Shown here: piece by piece, positions 35,715 through 44,979 of the stretch
Layout of the letters: each line of letters starts with the position of its first letter
Position numbering within the stretch: position 1 is the stretch's first letter
Made by a program: the position numbers and the translations under genes
Assembly: GCA_964520585.1 (NCBI GenBank)
Contig: CAZFOO010000007.1
Location: 1 to 64,000, forward strand
From: PXAP01 sp964520585
Lineage (GTDB): Bacteria > Bacteroidota > Bacteroidia > Bacteroidales > PUMT01
DNA length: 64,000 nt
Direction: 5' to 3'
The notes under the pieces: generated by a model
Told to the model about the DNA's origin: nothing
The model's database searches: none
The model's input: only the letters and a program-made list of their open reading frames with translations

Positions 35715-37238
35715 ATGGAAAATAAGAAATCTATACTTATCATACTTGATGGGTGGGGGTTAGGCGATAAATCAAAATCCGATCTTATATACAATTCACA
35801 TACTCCGGTAATGGATAAACTGGCTGACAAATATCCAAATTCCCGTCTTATGGCTTCCGGAGAACATGTTGGTCTTCCGGATGGTCAAATGGGTAATTCC
35901 GAAGTAGGACATCTCAATATTGGTGCCGGAAGAGTTGTATACCAGGACCTGGTCAAAATCAATCTGGCAATAAAAGATAACAGCATATCGGAAAATGAGG
36001 TGCTTAAAAGTGCTATGAACTATGCAAAGGACAATAACAAGGCCGTGCATTTTCTGGGACTTGTAAGTGACGGGGGAGTGCATTCTTCAGACCGGCATCT
36101 TTACAAATTATGCGATATTACCAGGGATTACGGTTTGGAGGATGTATTTATACACGCTTTTACAGACGGCCGGGACACAGATCCTAAAAGCGGATATGGC
36201 TTTATAAAAAACCTCCTTGATCATCTCGAAAAATCCAACGGAAAGATTGCTTCACTGGTTGGACGGTATTATGCCATGGACAGGGACAAGCGCTGGGAAA
36301 GGATTAAGGTAGCATATGATCTTCTTGTAAACGGCACAGGAGAGAAGTCGTCCGACATACTGGAAGCAATAAAAAGCTCGTATGAAAATAGTGTTACAGA
36401 TGAATTTATTAAGCCTGTTGTCATGGTGGATGATGAAGGTGAGCCTGTAGGTACCATTAATGAAGGAGATGTGGTTATCTGTTTCAATTTCCGCACCGAC
36501 CGTCTCAGGCAGATGACTATTGCCCTTACCCAGCAGGACTTTCCTGAGCTCGGGATGAAAACTATGCCACTGCATTATGTAACCATGACCAGATATGATG
36601 ATACTTTTAAGGGGGTGAAGATTATGTTTGATAAAGATAATCTAAAGAACACCATGGGCGAACTGGTAGCCAGGGCAGGGAAGAAGCAGTTGCGCATAGC
36701 AGAAACCGAGAAATACGGACACGTTACTTTTTTCTTCTCGGGTGGTCGTGAACAGGTTTTTGACAACGAATCAAGGATACTCATACCTTCTCCAAAAGTT
36801 GCCACATACGACCTGAAGCCTGAAATGAGTGCTTATGAAGTAAAAGATGCCGTCGTGGCAGAAATAAATAAGGGGTCGGTGGATTTTATTTGTCTCAATT
36901 TTGCTAATTGCGATATGGTTGGGCATTCAGGTGACTATGAAGCTATCAGGAAAGCTGTGGAGACTGTGGACGAGTGTTTGGGTGAAGTAGTTGAAGCTGC
37001 TGGCAGAAATGGTTATGTCAGCATGATCATTGCCGACCATGGCAATGCAGATAATGCACTAAATCCGGATGGCTCAATGAATACGGCCCATTCTCTCAAT
37101 CCCGTCCCCTGTGTTCTTGTTTCAGATCAATATAGTGACATTGAAGATGGCATACTTGCTGATGTAGCCCCAACATTACTTTACATAATGGGGATTCCTG
37201 CTTCAGATGAGATGACCGGCAAAGCATTGGTTAAATGA
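35715..37238 (+). CDS. gpmI: 2,3-bisphosphoglycerate-independent phosphoglycerate mutase
   Basis: 507 residues, full length. It interconverts 3- and 2-phosphoglycerate in glycolysis using two manganese ions. Metal and catalytic residues are visible: Asp in ILDGWG (about 11), the nucleophile Ser in MGNSEVGHLNIGAG (about 62), HAFTDGRDTDP, the DRDKRWER segment, and the C-terminal site NFANCDMVGHSGDY and IADHGNADNA. Its stop overlaps the next gene's first ATG (ATGA). Confidence 0.97.
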   Translation: MENKKSILIILDGWGLGDKSKSDLIYNSHTPVMDKLADKYPNSRLMASGEHVGLPDGQMGNSEVGHLNIGAGRVVYQDLVKINLAIKDNSISENEVLKSAMNYAKDNNKAVHFLGLVSDGGVHSSDRHLYKLCDITRDYGLEDVFIHAFTDGRDTDPKSGYGFIKNLLDHLEKSNGKIASLVGRYYAMDRDKRWERIKVAYDLLVNGTGEKSSDILEAIKSSYENSVTDEFIKPVVMVDDEGEPVGTINEGDVVICFNFRTDRLRQMTIALTQQDFPELGMKTMPLHYVTMTRYDDTFKGVKIMFDKDNLKNTMGELVARAGKKQLRIAETEKYGHVTFFFSGGREQVFDNESRILIPSPKVATYDLKPEMSAYEVKDAVVAEINKGSVDFICLNFANCDMVGHSGDYEAIRKAVETVDECLGEVVEAAGRNGYVSMIIADHGNADNALNPDGSMNTAHSLNPVPCVLVSDQYSDIEDGILADVAPTLLYIMGIPASDEMTGKALVK

Positions 37239-37819
37239 CAAGTATGCTGCAAATAAATGATAAGATAATAGGCGTCTCCCTGCTTGAAGAGAAGTTTGTT
37301 TGTGATATAGAGAAATGCAGGGGAGCATGTTGCGTTCAGGGTGATGCGGGAGCACCACTGCTGGAAGAAGAGATTCCTGTGCTCAGAGAGATTTTTCCTG
37401 CCCTGAAACCTTACCTGAGGCGTGAATCAATAGAGGCAATAGAGCTTCAGGGGACGTATGTTGTTGATGAGAGTGATGGTGAGTTTGTTACGCCATTATT
37501 AAATGAAAAGGAGTGTGTCTATGCTGTTTTTGAGGATGGGATAGCACGCTGTGCTATTGAAAAGGCCTGGTTTGACAACAAGATATCTTTACGCAAACCG
37601 GTATCGTGTCATCTTTATCCTGTAAGGGTAAAAGAATATGAAAATTTTACTGCCGTTAATTATGATCGCTGGCCGGTTTGTAAACCCGCCATACCTAACG
37701 GAGAAAAGCTAGATGTGCCGGTTTATATGTTTTGCAAAGAATCTATTGTCCGCCGGTTTGGTAAAAAGTTTTACAAAGAGCTGGAAATAGCTGCAAGATC
37801 TTTTGCAGTAAACAGGTAA
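37235..37819 (+). CDS. DUF3109 cysteine-rich protein
   Basis: 194 residues with eight or more cysteines in a fixed pattern: CDIEKCRGACC near residues 23-33, then single Cys in KECVYAV, ARCAIE, VSCHLYP, PVCKP and MFCKE. This matches DUF3109, which resembles the YkgJ-type metal- or Fe-S-binding families; the cofactor has not been seen here and is inferred. It overlaps gpmI by 4 bases, suggesting coupling. ATG at 37244 (MLQINDK) is an equally good start by homology. No enzymatic role can be assigned. Confidence 0.87.
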   Translation: MTSMLQINDKIIGVSLLEEKFVCDIEKCRGACCVQGDAGAPLLEEEIPVLREIFPALKPYLRRESIEAIELQGTYVVDESDGEFVTPLLNEKECVYAVFEDGIARCAIEKAWFDNKISLRKPVSCHLYPVRVKEYENFTAVNYDRWPVCKPAIPNGEKLDVPVYMFCKESIVRRFGKKFYKELEIAARSFAVNR

Positions 37820-37893
37820 ATAATGCATATATTATAAAGAACCATCTGTTAATAAGATAATTTCAATAACCTAAATAAATTTCTGAACTCAAC

Positions 37894-39264
37894 ATGGGAC
37901 ACCTAAAAGATTATTTGGAAGAGAATAAAGACCGGTTTCTTGAGGAACTGTTCGGACTGATACGTATTCCATCTGTCAGTAGTAAATCGGAAAACAAGCC
38001 CGATATGCACAAAGCAACAGAGTATATTCGAAAATCGCTTCTGGATGCAGGTGCCGACATGGCTGAAGTCATCGATACGGATGGGCATCCGGTAGTCTAT
38101 GCCGAAAAGATGACCGATCCTGCACTACCGGTGGTAATGGTTTACGGGCATTATGATGTTCAGCCTGCAGAACCTCTGGAGCTATGGAAATCCGCTCCCT
38201 TCGAGCCTGAGATACGCGACGGAAAGATCTGGGGCAGGGGCGCCGATGATGATAAGGGTCAATTGTTCATGCATGTAAAGGCATTTGAATATATGGTCAA
38301 ATCCGGTACTTTGCCCTGCAACGTTAAATTCATGATAGAGGGAGAGGAAGAGATCGGATCGCCCAACCTGGGGAAATTCTGCGAGGCTAATGCAAACAAG
38401 CTGAAATGTGACGTTATTCTTGTGTCTGATACCAGCATGATAGGTCAGGAAACGCCATCGATAACCACCGGTTTACGTGGGTTAAGCTATATTGAGGTAG
38501 AAGTGACCGGTCCGAACCGTGATCTGCATTCCGGATTATACGGAGGAGCAGTTGTCAATCCGGTGAATGCACTTGCAAAGATGATCGCATCGCTTACAGA
38601 CGAAAATAACCGTATTACCATACCTGGATTTTACGATGACGTTCTGGATGCCAGTCCCCGTGAACGCGAGGAAATGGCCAAAGCACCCTTTGATAAGGAA
38701 AAATATAAAAAGGATATCGGAGTTGATGCCCTGGATGGGGAGAAAGGATATACAACTATGGAACGGACAGGTATCCGGCCTACGCTCGATGTCAATGGTA
38801 TCTGGGGAGGATATACCGGGGAAGGGGCTAAAACAATACTGCCCTCCAGCGCCCATGCCAAAATTTCTATGCGGCTCGTCCCCGGTCAGAAATCTAAAAA
38901 GATTGATGAACTTTTCATTAGTCACTTCGAAGCAATAGCTCCTCCGGGTGTAAAGGCATCGGCACGCGTATTACACGGGGGTGAGGGATATGTTTCTCCT
39001 GTGGATCATCCTGCATACCGGGCTGCAAGCAGAGCCTATGAGGACACCTTCGGCAAAAGACCAATCCCTTTTCGAAGCGGGGGCAGCATACCTATAATCT
39101 CACTTTTTGAAAAAGTATTGGGAGTTAAGTCCATTTTAATGGGATTTGGATTGGAAAGTGATGCAATTCATTCTCCAAATGAGAATTATCCCCTGTGGAA
39201 CTTTTATAAAGGAATAGAAACTATACCTTTGTTTTATAGTTATTATTCAGAGGAGTTGAAATAA
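37894..39264 (+). CDS. M20 family dipeptidase
   Basis: 456 residues. Zinc-dependent exopeptidase of the M20A/carnosinase-like group, which splits dipeptides in the cytoplasm. Zinc ligands and catalytic acids: His and Asp in YGHYDVQPAEP (about 88-98), Asp in RGADDDKGQ (about 122), Glu pair in IEGEEEIGSP (about 157-161), Asp in VSDTSM, and the last His in SDAIHSPNENYPLWN near the C terminus. The lid domain sits at about 205-370 with the conserved DLHSGLYGG. A terminator follows. Confidence 0.95.
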   Translation: MGHLKDYLEENKDRFLEELFGLIRIPSVSSKSENKPDMHKATEYIRKSLLDAGADMAEVIDTDGHPVVYAEKMTDPALPVVMVYGHYDVQPAEPLELWKSAPFEPEIRDGKIWGRGADDDKGQLFMHVKAFEYMVKSGTLPCNVKFMIEGEEEIGSPNLGKFCEANANKLKCDVILVSDTSMIGQETPSITTGLRGLSYIEVEVTGPNRDLHSGLYGGAVVNPVNALAKMIASLTDENNRITIPGFYDDVLDASPREREEMAKAPFDKEKYKKDIGVDALDGEKGYTTMERTGIRPTLDVNGIWGGYTGEGAKTILPSSAHAKISMRLVPGQKSKKIDELFISHFEAIAPPGVKASARVLHGGEGYVSPVDHPAYRAASRAYEDTFGKRPIPFRSGGSIPIISLFEKVLGVKSILMGFGLESDAIHSPNENYPLWNFYKGIETIPLFYSYYSEELK

Positions 39265-39297
39265 AATTATTTAAATTATCTTATTTGCACCATGAAA

Positions 39298-39325
39298 GCC
39301 GGTCCCGTTTTGGGCCGGTTTTTTT
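39298..39325 (+). terminator. Terminator after the dipeptidase gene
   Basis: GC stem CCGGTCCC / GGGCCGG with one bulged T and loop GTTTT, followed by a run of seven T. Confidence 0.85.
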
Positions 39326-39486
39326 GCGTGTGTCAGATTCGTTCCCGGAGTCTAATAAAATAAGTTGCGTCCATAAAGTCATTGTAAATTGGGGAATCTG
39401 CAAAAAATAATTTGAGGCTTTGTGGGGGCTGGAAAATGGGGGTGCGGGAGAAAAAAAGCAATTAAATATATTTTATTGTGCTTAAA

Positions 39487-39518
39487 TTTGGGGGTGGTAA
39501 TAAATAATTATATATTTG
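39487..39518 (+). promoter_or_regulatory. Promoter of glutamine synthetase III
   Basis: TTTG (39487-39490), 20-bp spacer, TATATTTG (39511-39518): a full Bacteroidota promoter, 39 bp upstream of the start codon. The rest of the 293-bp spacer holds only the preceding terminator. Confidence 0.75.
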
Positions 39519-39557
39519 CGACATAATTAACTGTTTTAATAAAAAAACTAATTACCC

Positions 39558-41747
39558 ATGAGCACACTCAGGTTCAAAGCAATTGAAAAATCCATTTCCC
39601 GGCAACCTTTGGAGGTTGAATCTCCTTCAGTAAAGACATCAGACTATTTTGCAATCAATGTTTTCAATAAAAAAAGGATGCAGGAGTATTTGTCTCAGGA
39701 AGCCTTTGACAGTGTTATGGAAGCCATTGATAAAGGCAAAAAAGTTGATCGTAAAGTTTCAAACCAGATATCTTCTGGCATGAAAGCATGGGCGCTCGAC
39801 AGGGGGGCCACACATTATACTCACTGGTTTCATCCTTTAACCGGTGCTACAGCAGAAAAGCATGATGCATTTTTTGAACCTGGTTCGGATGCTTCTGTTA
39901 TTGAGAATTTTGATGGTGGTAAACTGGTGCAGCAGGAACCGGATGCCTCAAGTCTGCCAAGTGGTGGCATGAGAAACACATTCGAAGCACGTGGATACAC
40001 CGCTTGGGATCCTTCTTCACCTGCTTTTGTTATGGGGAATACTCTCTGTATTCCAAGTGTTTATGTTTCTTTCAAGGGTGATTCCCTGGATTATAAAACA
40101 CCTCTTTTAAAATCAATTGAATCTGTCGATAAAGCTGCCGTTGAACTTTGTAATTATTTCGACAAGAATGTTGTTAAGGTAAATGTTGGTCTTGGTTGTG
40201 AACAGGAATATTTTTTGGTTGATGATGCGCTTTTTAATGCGCGTCCCGATTTAAAGCTAACCGACCGCACCCTGATGGGGCACTCTGCGGCCAAGGATCA
40301 GCAACTTTCGGATCACTATTTTGGCTATATACCAATGAGGGTTGCTTCTTTTATGAAAGAGTTTGAGATAGAGGCATATAAGCTTGGCATACCTGTAAAA
40401 ACACGTCACAATGAGGTAGCACCGAATCAGTATGAATCTGCCCCCGTTTACGAGGAAGTTAACCTTGCTGTGGACCATAATCAACTTCTGATGACTATTA
40501 TGAAAAGGGTTGCCAAAAAGCACCATTTCAAAGTACTTTTTCACGAAAAACCCTACAAGGATGTTAATGGGTCGGGTAAGCACTGCAACTGGTCTCTAAT
40601 TACAAATACAGGGGTTAATCTTTTATCTCCGGGTAAAACCCCGAAGACGAACATGCTTTTCCTTTCCTTCTTTGTCTCTGTTATAAAAGGAGTTTTTGAA
40701 TATCAGGACCTTCTCCGCTCCAGCATAGTTTCTTATGGCAATGAAAACAGGCTAGGAGCTGCAGAGGCTCCACCCGCCATCATGTCTGTATTCCTGGGAG
40801 AAGAGATGAACAAGATACTTGACGAGATTGAAACCAAGGTATCGGGAAAAAAGATGAGTCCCGATGAAAAAACGGAACTTAAGCTGGATGTTGGCAAGAT
40901 ACCTGAAATATTGCCTGACAATACCGACAGGAACCGTACATCTCCATTTGCTTTTACCGGCAACCGTTTCGAATTCAGGGCTGTGGGGGCTTCAACAAAT
41001 GTTGCGTCACCGATGATTGCAGTTAACACTATTGTGGCTAAACAACTAACAGAGTTTAAGAGAGAGGTTGAGAAGCTGATCGAAAATGGTGTTAAAAAAG
41101 ATGAGGCGATTTTTCAGGTGATTAAGAAGTTCATACTGGCATCAAAAAAAGTAAGGTTTGACGGAAACAATTATTCGGATGAATGGAAAAAAGAGGCTGA
41201 AAAGCGTGGATTGACCAATGTGAGTGACGTTCTGGATGCATTGTCCGCAATTGTTTCTCCTTCTTCCAAAAAGCTTTTTTCTGAAATGAAGGTGTTTTCA
41301 GAACGGGAGCTCGAAGCCAGGCTTGAAATAGATATAGAGAAATATAATAAAAAACTGCAGATCGAATCAAGGGTGCTTGGGGATCTGGCCGTAAATCATA
41401 TATTACCGACGGTATACCGGTATCAGAATACTCTTATAAAAAATGTAAAAGGCCTGAAACAACTGTTTGAAGATCCCGATTTTGAAAAGCTTTCATCTAC
41501 ACAGCTGGCATCCATTAAAGAGATCTCGAGCCGGGCCGCTATGGTTAACATAAAAGTCAACAATATGATTGATGAAAGAAGGAAGGCTAATGTTATCGAG
41601 GATGTTGACAAGAAAGCACGGGAGTATTCCAAAAAGGTCAAGCCCTATCTCGAAGAGATAAGATATCAGATTGACCATCTGGAAATGATAGTTGATGATG
41701 AGATTTGGCCATTGCCAAAATACCGTGAATTGCTTTTCATAAGATAG
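39558..41747 (+). CDS. glnN: Glutamine synthetase type III
   Basis: 729 residues, the length of type III enzymes (types I and II are 360-470). It makes glutamine from glutamate and ammonia with ATP, as a dodecamer. Seen: the type III N-terminal region with FDSVMEAIDKGKKVD, THWFHPLTGATAEKHDAF, the Glu-rich metal site VGLGCEQEYFLVD, KTRHNEVAPNQYESAPVY, GSGKHCNWS, and the C-terminal long helical region unique to the class (about 560-700). Flanked by its own promoter and a terminator, so monocistronic. It lacks the type I adenylylation tyrosine context, so control is expected to be transcriptional or by small effectors. Confidence 0.96.
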   Translation: MSTLRFKAIEKSISRQPLEVESPSVKTSDYFAINVFNKKRMQEYLSQEAFDSVMEAIDKGKKVDRKVSNQISSGMKAWALDRGATHYTHWFHPLTGATAEKHDAFFEPGSDASVIENFDGGKLVQQEPDASSLPSGGMRNTFEARGYTAWDPSSPAFVMGNTLCIPSVYVSFKGDSLDYKTPLLKSIESVDKAAVELCNYFDKNVVKVNVGLGCEQEYFLVDDALFNARPDLKLTDRTLMGHSAAKDQQLSDHYFGYIPMRVASFMKEFEIEAYKLGIPVKTRHNEVAPNQYESAPVYEEVNLAVDHNQLLMTIMKRVAKKHHFKVLFHEKPYKDVNGSGKHCNWSLITNTGVNLLSPGKTPKTNMLFLSFFVSVIKGVFEYQDLLRSSIVSYGNENRLGAAEAPPAIMSVFLGEEMNKILDEIETKVSGKKMSPDEKTELKLDVGKIPEILPDNTDRNRTSPFAFTGNRFEFRAVGASTNVASPMIAVNTIVAKQLTEFKREVEKLIENGVKKDEAIFQVIKKFILASKKVRFDGNNYSDEWKKEAEKRGLTNVSDVLDALSAIVSPSSKKLFSEMKVFSERELEARLEIDIEKYNKKLQIESRVLGDLAVNHILPTVYRYQNTLIKNVKGLKQLFEDPDFEKLSSTQLASIKEISSRAAMVNIKVNNMIDERRKANVIEDVDKKAREYSKKVKPYLEEIRYQIDHLEMIVDDEIWPLPKYRELLFIR

Positions 41748-41785
41748 TTTGAAGGTTTAGGTTGGTTTCTTTTATATGTTTTGTC

Positions 41786-41816
41786 AAACCGGGACAATAT
41801 ATTTTGTCCCGGTTTT
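41786..41816 (+). terminator. Terminator after glutamine synthetase III
   Basis: Stem AAACCGGGACAA / TTGTCCCGGTTT with a short AT loop, ending in TTTT. It is near-symmetric and could act on both strands. Confidence 0.88.
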
Positions 41817-41911
41817 GTTATTATAAATTACTATATTACCGGTCTGTTTTTGTTATATTTTGAATCAAAAATATATATTTTTACGTAATGCAATTATAAT
41901 TAACTGTTGAG

Positions 41912-43879
41912 ATGAGGATATATCACACTCTTTCTTTATTTTTCCTTTTGTTGTTTCTGTTCTCGGATATGCACGGGCAGTCCCGCAGGCTCGAAAGGGC
42001 CGAACGCGCGTATTCAGCCGGCGAATATTATGAAGCGATTGATTTATATAAGGATGCCTATTCTGCAGTTAACGACAGGGATTTGCGCACTGAAATAATT
42101 TTCCTCATTGCTAAATGTTACATGAAGGTATCTGACATCCGGCAGTCGGAAGGATGGTTCAGGAGAGCCGTCAGCCGTGATTATGATGACTCCGAAATAT
42201 ACTGGTACTATGGTGAGGCGCTAAAAATGAACGAAAAATACGAGGAGGCTATAGAGCAGTATAAGATATACCGCGAACTGGTACCTGATGATCCCCGGGG
42301 GGAAATTGGGATTAAATCATCAGAACTTGCAATGCAATGGATTAATAATCCAACTCCTTATGAAATAATGGAAGTTAATTTTTTTAATTCACGGGAGGGC
42401 GATTATTCACCCGCTTTTGCGAATAATGATTATACGCTGGTCTATTTCACTTCTGCAAGGAACGATAATGGAAGTGAAAGACATGGGGTTACCGGAGAGT
42501 ACTTTGCCGATATTTATGAATCGCGACAGGACCGCCAGGGGCAGTGGAGTGATCCCTCGCCCTTAGACGGCATTAATTCCGAATTTGATGAAGGGGCGCC
42601 ATCCCTTAACAATGATTACACGGTGATGTATTTTACAAGTTGCAAAGCCCTGAATAGAAGAACCAACGGATGTCAGGTTTATCAGACGACAAAAAATGGT
42701 GATCGCTGGGGAAGGCCTGAAGTAATAGATTTGGCTCCTGATACCCTGGTAGCAGCACATCCGGCCATCTCACCCGATGAGCTTACTCTCTATTTTGTTT
42801 CTGATATGCCCGGAGGCGCAGGTGATAAAGATATCTGGAAAGTGACCAGGAATAACAAAAACGCTCCATGGGGAGCTCCGGTCAATCTCGGTACCGAAAT
42901 TAATACCAGGGGGAATGAAGTTTTCCCATATGTTCATGATGATGGTACACTTTATTTCTCATCAGACAGACATCCCGGAATGGGAGGTCTTGATATTTTC
43001 AAGGCTGAAATAAATGAGGCAGGGGACTGGAATATTGAGAATATGGGATACCCCATTAATTCTCCGGCAGATGATTTTGGCATTGTGTTCGAGAAAGAAA
43101 TTGAAAAGGGATTTTTTAGTACGAACCGGGGGAGAGGTAACATAGATAATATTTATTCATTTTATCTTCCCCCGTTGTTTTTTAATGTAGAGGGAAGGGT
43201 TATAGATACGGATACGGAGGATGTGATTCCAGGTTCCACAATTAAGATGGTTGGAAGTGACGGAACGATACTTGAAGTCAGTTCGGGAGAAGACGGCCGT
43301 TTCCGGTTTATGCTCAGACCGGGAGTGGACTATGTCTTCCTGGCATCCAAAGAGGGATATTTAACAGATAAAAGAGGTGTGACCACCAGAGGACATGACA
43401 GGAGCAAGGATTTTTCGATAACAATTGATATCCAGTCCCATGAAAAACCGATAGAACTGCCAAATATCCTTTACGATTTTGCAAGGTGGGATCTGCGTCC
43501 GGAATCTATGGTAGCTCTGGACGGACTGGTTGAGACTCTGAGCGACAACCCGAATATTACCATCGAACTTGCTTCTCATACTGATTCAAGGGGCGGTGCT
43601 GTCCATAATATGGAGTTGTCTCAAAAACGCGCCCAGTCGGTTGTTGATTACCTGATAGATAATGGAGTGGCTGCCGACAGGCTGATGGCGGTGGGATACG
43701 GAAAATCCAGACCCAAAATTATTGATGAGCGCCTCGCATCTTTACATCCTTTCCTGCCGGAAGGAACAATGCTTACTGAAGAGTTTATAGAATCACTGCC
43801 TGAAGAGGAGCAGAGAGAAACCGCCCATCAGATAAACCGGCGTACCGAGTTTGAGGTTCTGTCGACCGATTATGAGTAA
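41912..43879 (+). CDS. porE: PorE-type type IX secretion protein (TPR, propeller, CRD, OmpA)
   Basis: 655 residues with signal peptide (about 1-22, ending MHGQ). Domains in order: TPR helices (about 23-145, AYSAGEYYEAIDLYKDAY, NEKYEEAIEQYKIYRELVPDD), a PD40 beta-propeller (about 155-420, blades such as PAISPDELTLYFVSDMPGG), a carboxypeptidase-regulatory-like domain (about 425-510, GRVIDTDTEDVIPGSTI), and OmpA C-terminal peptidoglycan-binding domain (about 525-650, ELASHTDSRGG, LMAVGYGKSRP). This exact order is that of P. gingivalis PorE (PG1058), a T9SS component thought to anchor the machine to peptidoglycan. There is no lipobox Cys after the signal. The gene stands alone between a terminator and a 10-N gap. 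Confidence 0.88.
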   Translation: MRIYHTLSLFFLLLFLFSDMHGQSRRLERAERAYSAGEYYEAIDLYKDAYSAVNDRDLRTEIIFLIAKCYMKVSDIRQSEGWFRRAVSRDYDDSEIYWYYGEALKMNEKYEEAIEQYKIYRELVPDDPRGEIGIKSSELAMQWINNPTPYEIMEVNFFNSREGDYSPAFANNDYTLVYFTSARNDNGSERHGVTGEYFADIYESRQDRQGQWSDPSPLDGINSEFDEGAPSLNNDYTVMYFTSCKALNRRTNGCQVYQTTKNGDRWGRPEVIDLAPDTLVAAHPAISPDELTLYFVSDMPGGAGDKDIWKVTRNNKNAPWGAPVNLGTEINTRGNEVFPYVHDDGTLYFSSDRHPGMGGLDIFKAEINEAGDWNIENMGYPINSPADDFGIVFEKEIEKGFFSTNRGRGNIDNIYSFYLPPLFFNVEGRVIDTDTEDVIPGSTIKMVGSDGTILEVSSGEDGRFRFMLRPGVDYVFLASKEGYLTDKRGVTTRGHDRSKDFSITIDIQSHEKPIELPNILYDFARWDLRPESMVALDGLVETLSDNPNITIELASHTDSRGGAVHNMELSQKRAQSVVDYLIDNGVAADRLMAVGYGKSRPKIIDERLASLHPFLPEGTMLTEEFIESLPEEEQRETAHQINRRTEFEVLSTDYE

Positions 43880-43910
43880 GAGGATACCTTGAGAAAGCAA
43901 TATTCAGGCA

Positions 43911-43920
43911 NNNNNNNNNN
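43911..43920. other. Short assembly gap (10 N)
   Basis: Ten N between the porE stop and the end of the deoxyhypusine-synthase-like gene. The two genes converge here, so a terminator is likely lost in the gap. Confidence 0.95.
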
Positions 43921-43928
43921 GGACAGGA

Positions 43929-44978
43929 TCAGACAGTTTTATCTCCCGGCTCTCCGGAAGCCTGATCCAGCATTACGGCCCACTCCTTCTTAGTCCGTTT
44001 GCGCCAGTCCCCCTTATGGTATAAGTAACTCACAATAAGCGGAAGCACTGAGGTAGCTTCGGCATATACCATTTGCTCATATACGGTGTCTACCTTCCCC
44101 CACGATGCCGCTTCTTTCAACGTTGAGCCAGAGCAGGCACCATCCCTTGGATCTGCCACTGTTATCTGTATGGCGTATTTGTGCATTTCGACATCCTTCC
44201 CAAGAATTTCTGCACATATTACAGTATCCTGAGTGAAATTTTTAGGGACCCCTCCTCCAATCATAAACAACCCGGTTGAAGGTGCAGCCATCTTGATCCT
44301 GGTAAGTTCAAGAAAATCTTTGATTGAATCAATGGTGATATGTTTATGTGGGTTATCCCATTGATGTTTGACCAGCCCGAAGCCTGCGCTGCTATCGGTA
44401 AAGGCCGGGCAGAAAATGGGTACATTGTTCTCATAACATACCTGTATAAGTGACTCCTGTTTCTTGGCGTTTTCAACCAGGTATTTCCCCATTTCCCTTA
44501 TAAACTCCCTTGATGAATAAGCTCCGGGTTTCATCCTGTCTGCTATTTCTTTTACAGTATGATCGCATACCTGCAATTCCTCCTCATCAATGTAGGTGTC
44601 GTATATCCTGTCAATATAGAATTTCCGGAGCTGCTTGTCATCATTAGAGGGAGAACCTTTATAGTGTTTAAAACCAATTGCCTCAAAGAAATCCATGTCC
44701 ACTACAGATGCACCTGAGGCAACTATTGCATCTACCATGTTGTTTTTTACCATATCCACATATACCTGCATACATCCTCCTGCGCTTGTACTTCCTGCAA
44801 GTGTTAGAATTACAGAACATTCATCTTCGTTCAGCATCCTGTTATATATATCCGCAGCACTAGCAGTATCCCTTGAGGTGAATGACATGTCACGCATTGC
44901 ATCTATGATTGGCGAGGCATCAAATGATTTGATGTCTATATGTTTAACCTGATCTTTGAGAAAATCTTTTTTTTCCAT
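43929..44978 (-). CDS. Deoxyhypusine-synthase-like enzyme, probably polyamine biosynthesis
   Basis: 349 residues. Fold signatures of the DHS family: NAD-binding ILTLAGSTSAGG (about 57-68), CPAFTDSSAGF (about 190-200), the catalytic Lys246 in GGGVPKN, and DGACSGSTLKEAASWGKV (about 279-296). In eukaryotic DHS, a Lys in GGGxxKHH forms the enzyme-imine intermediate; the Lys is kept but the following His-His are Asn-Phe. Bacteria lack eIF5A, so protein hypusination is unlikely; bacterial homologues have been proposed to act as homospermidine synthases, transferring an aminobutyl group between polyamines. It starts one base after the agmatinase stop, in the same operon as arginine decarboxylase, which strongly supports a polyamine role. 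Confidence 0.85.
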   Translation of the reverse strand: MEKKDFLKDQVKHIDIKSFDASPIIDAMRDMSFTSRDTASAADIYNRMLNEDECSVILTLAGSTSAGGCMQVYVDMVKNNMVDAIVASGASVVDMDFFEAIGFKHYKGSPSNDDKQLRKFYIDRIYDTYIDEEELQVCDHTVKEIADRMKPGAYSSREFIREMGKYLVENAKKQESLIQVCYENNVPIFCPAFTDSSAGFGLVKHQWDNPHKHITIDSIKDFLELTRIKMAAPSTGLFMIGGGVPKNFTQDTVICAEILGKDVEMHKYAIQITVADPRDGACSGSTLKEAASWGKVDTVYEQMVYAEATSVLPLIVSYLYHKGDWRKRTKKEWAVMLDQASGEPGDKTV

Positions 44979-44979
44979 T

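Noticed and set aside
35715..39264. A novel operon function for gpmI, DUF3109 and dipeptidase
   Set aside because: The ATGA overlap links only gpmI and DUF3109. The dipeptidase is 74 bp further with no shared theme that I can support.
43929..44978. Protein hypusination by deoxyhypusine synthase
   Set aside because: Bacteria have no eIF5A, and the operon partners are polyamine enzymes. A free-polyamine role is much more likely.
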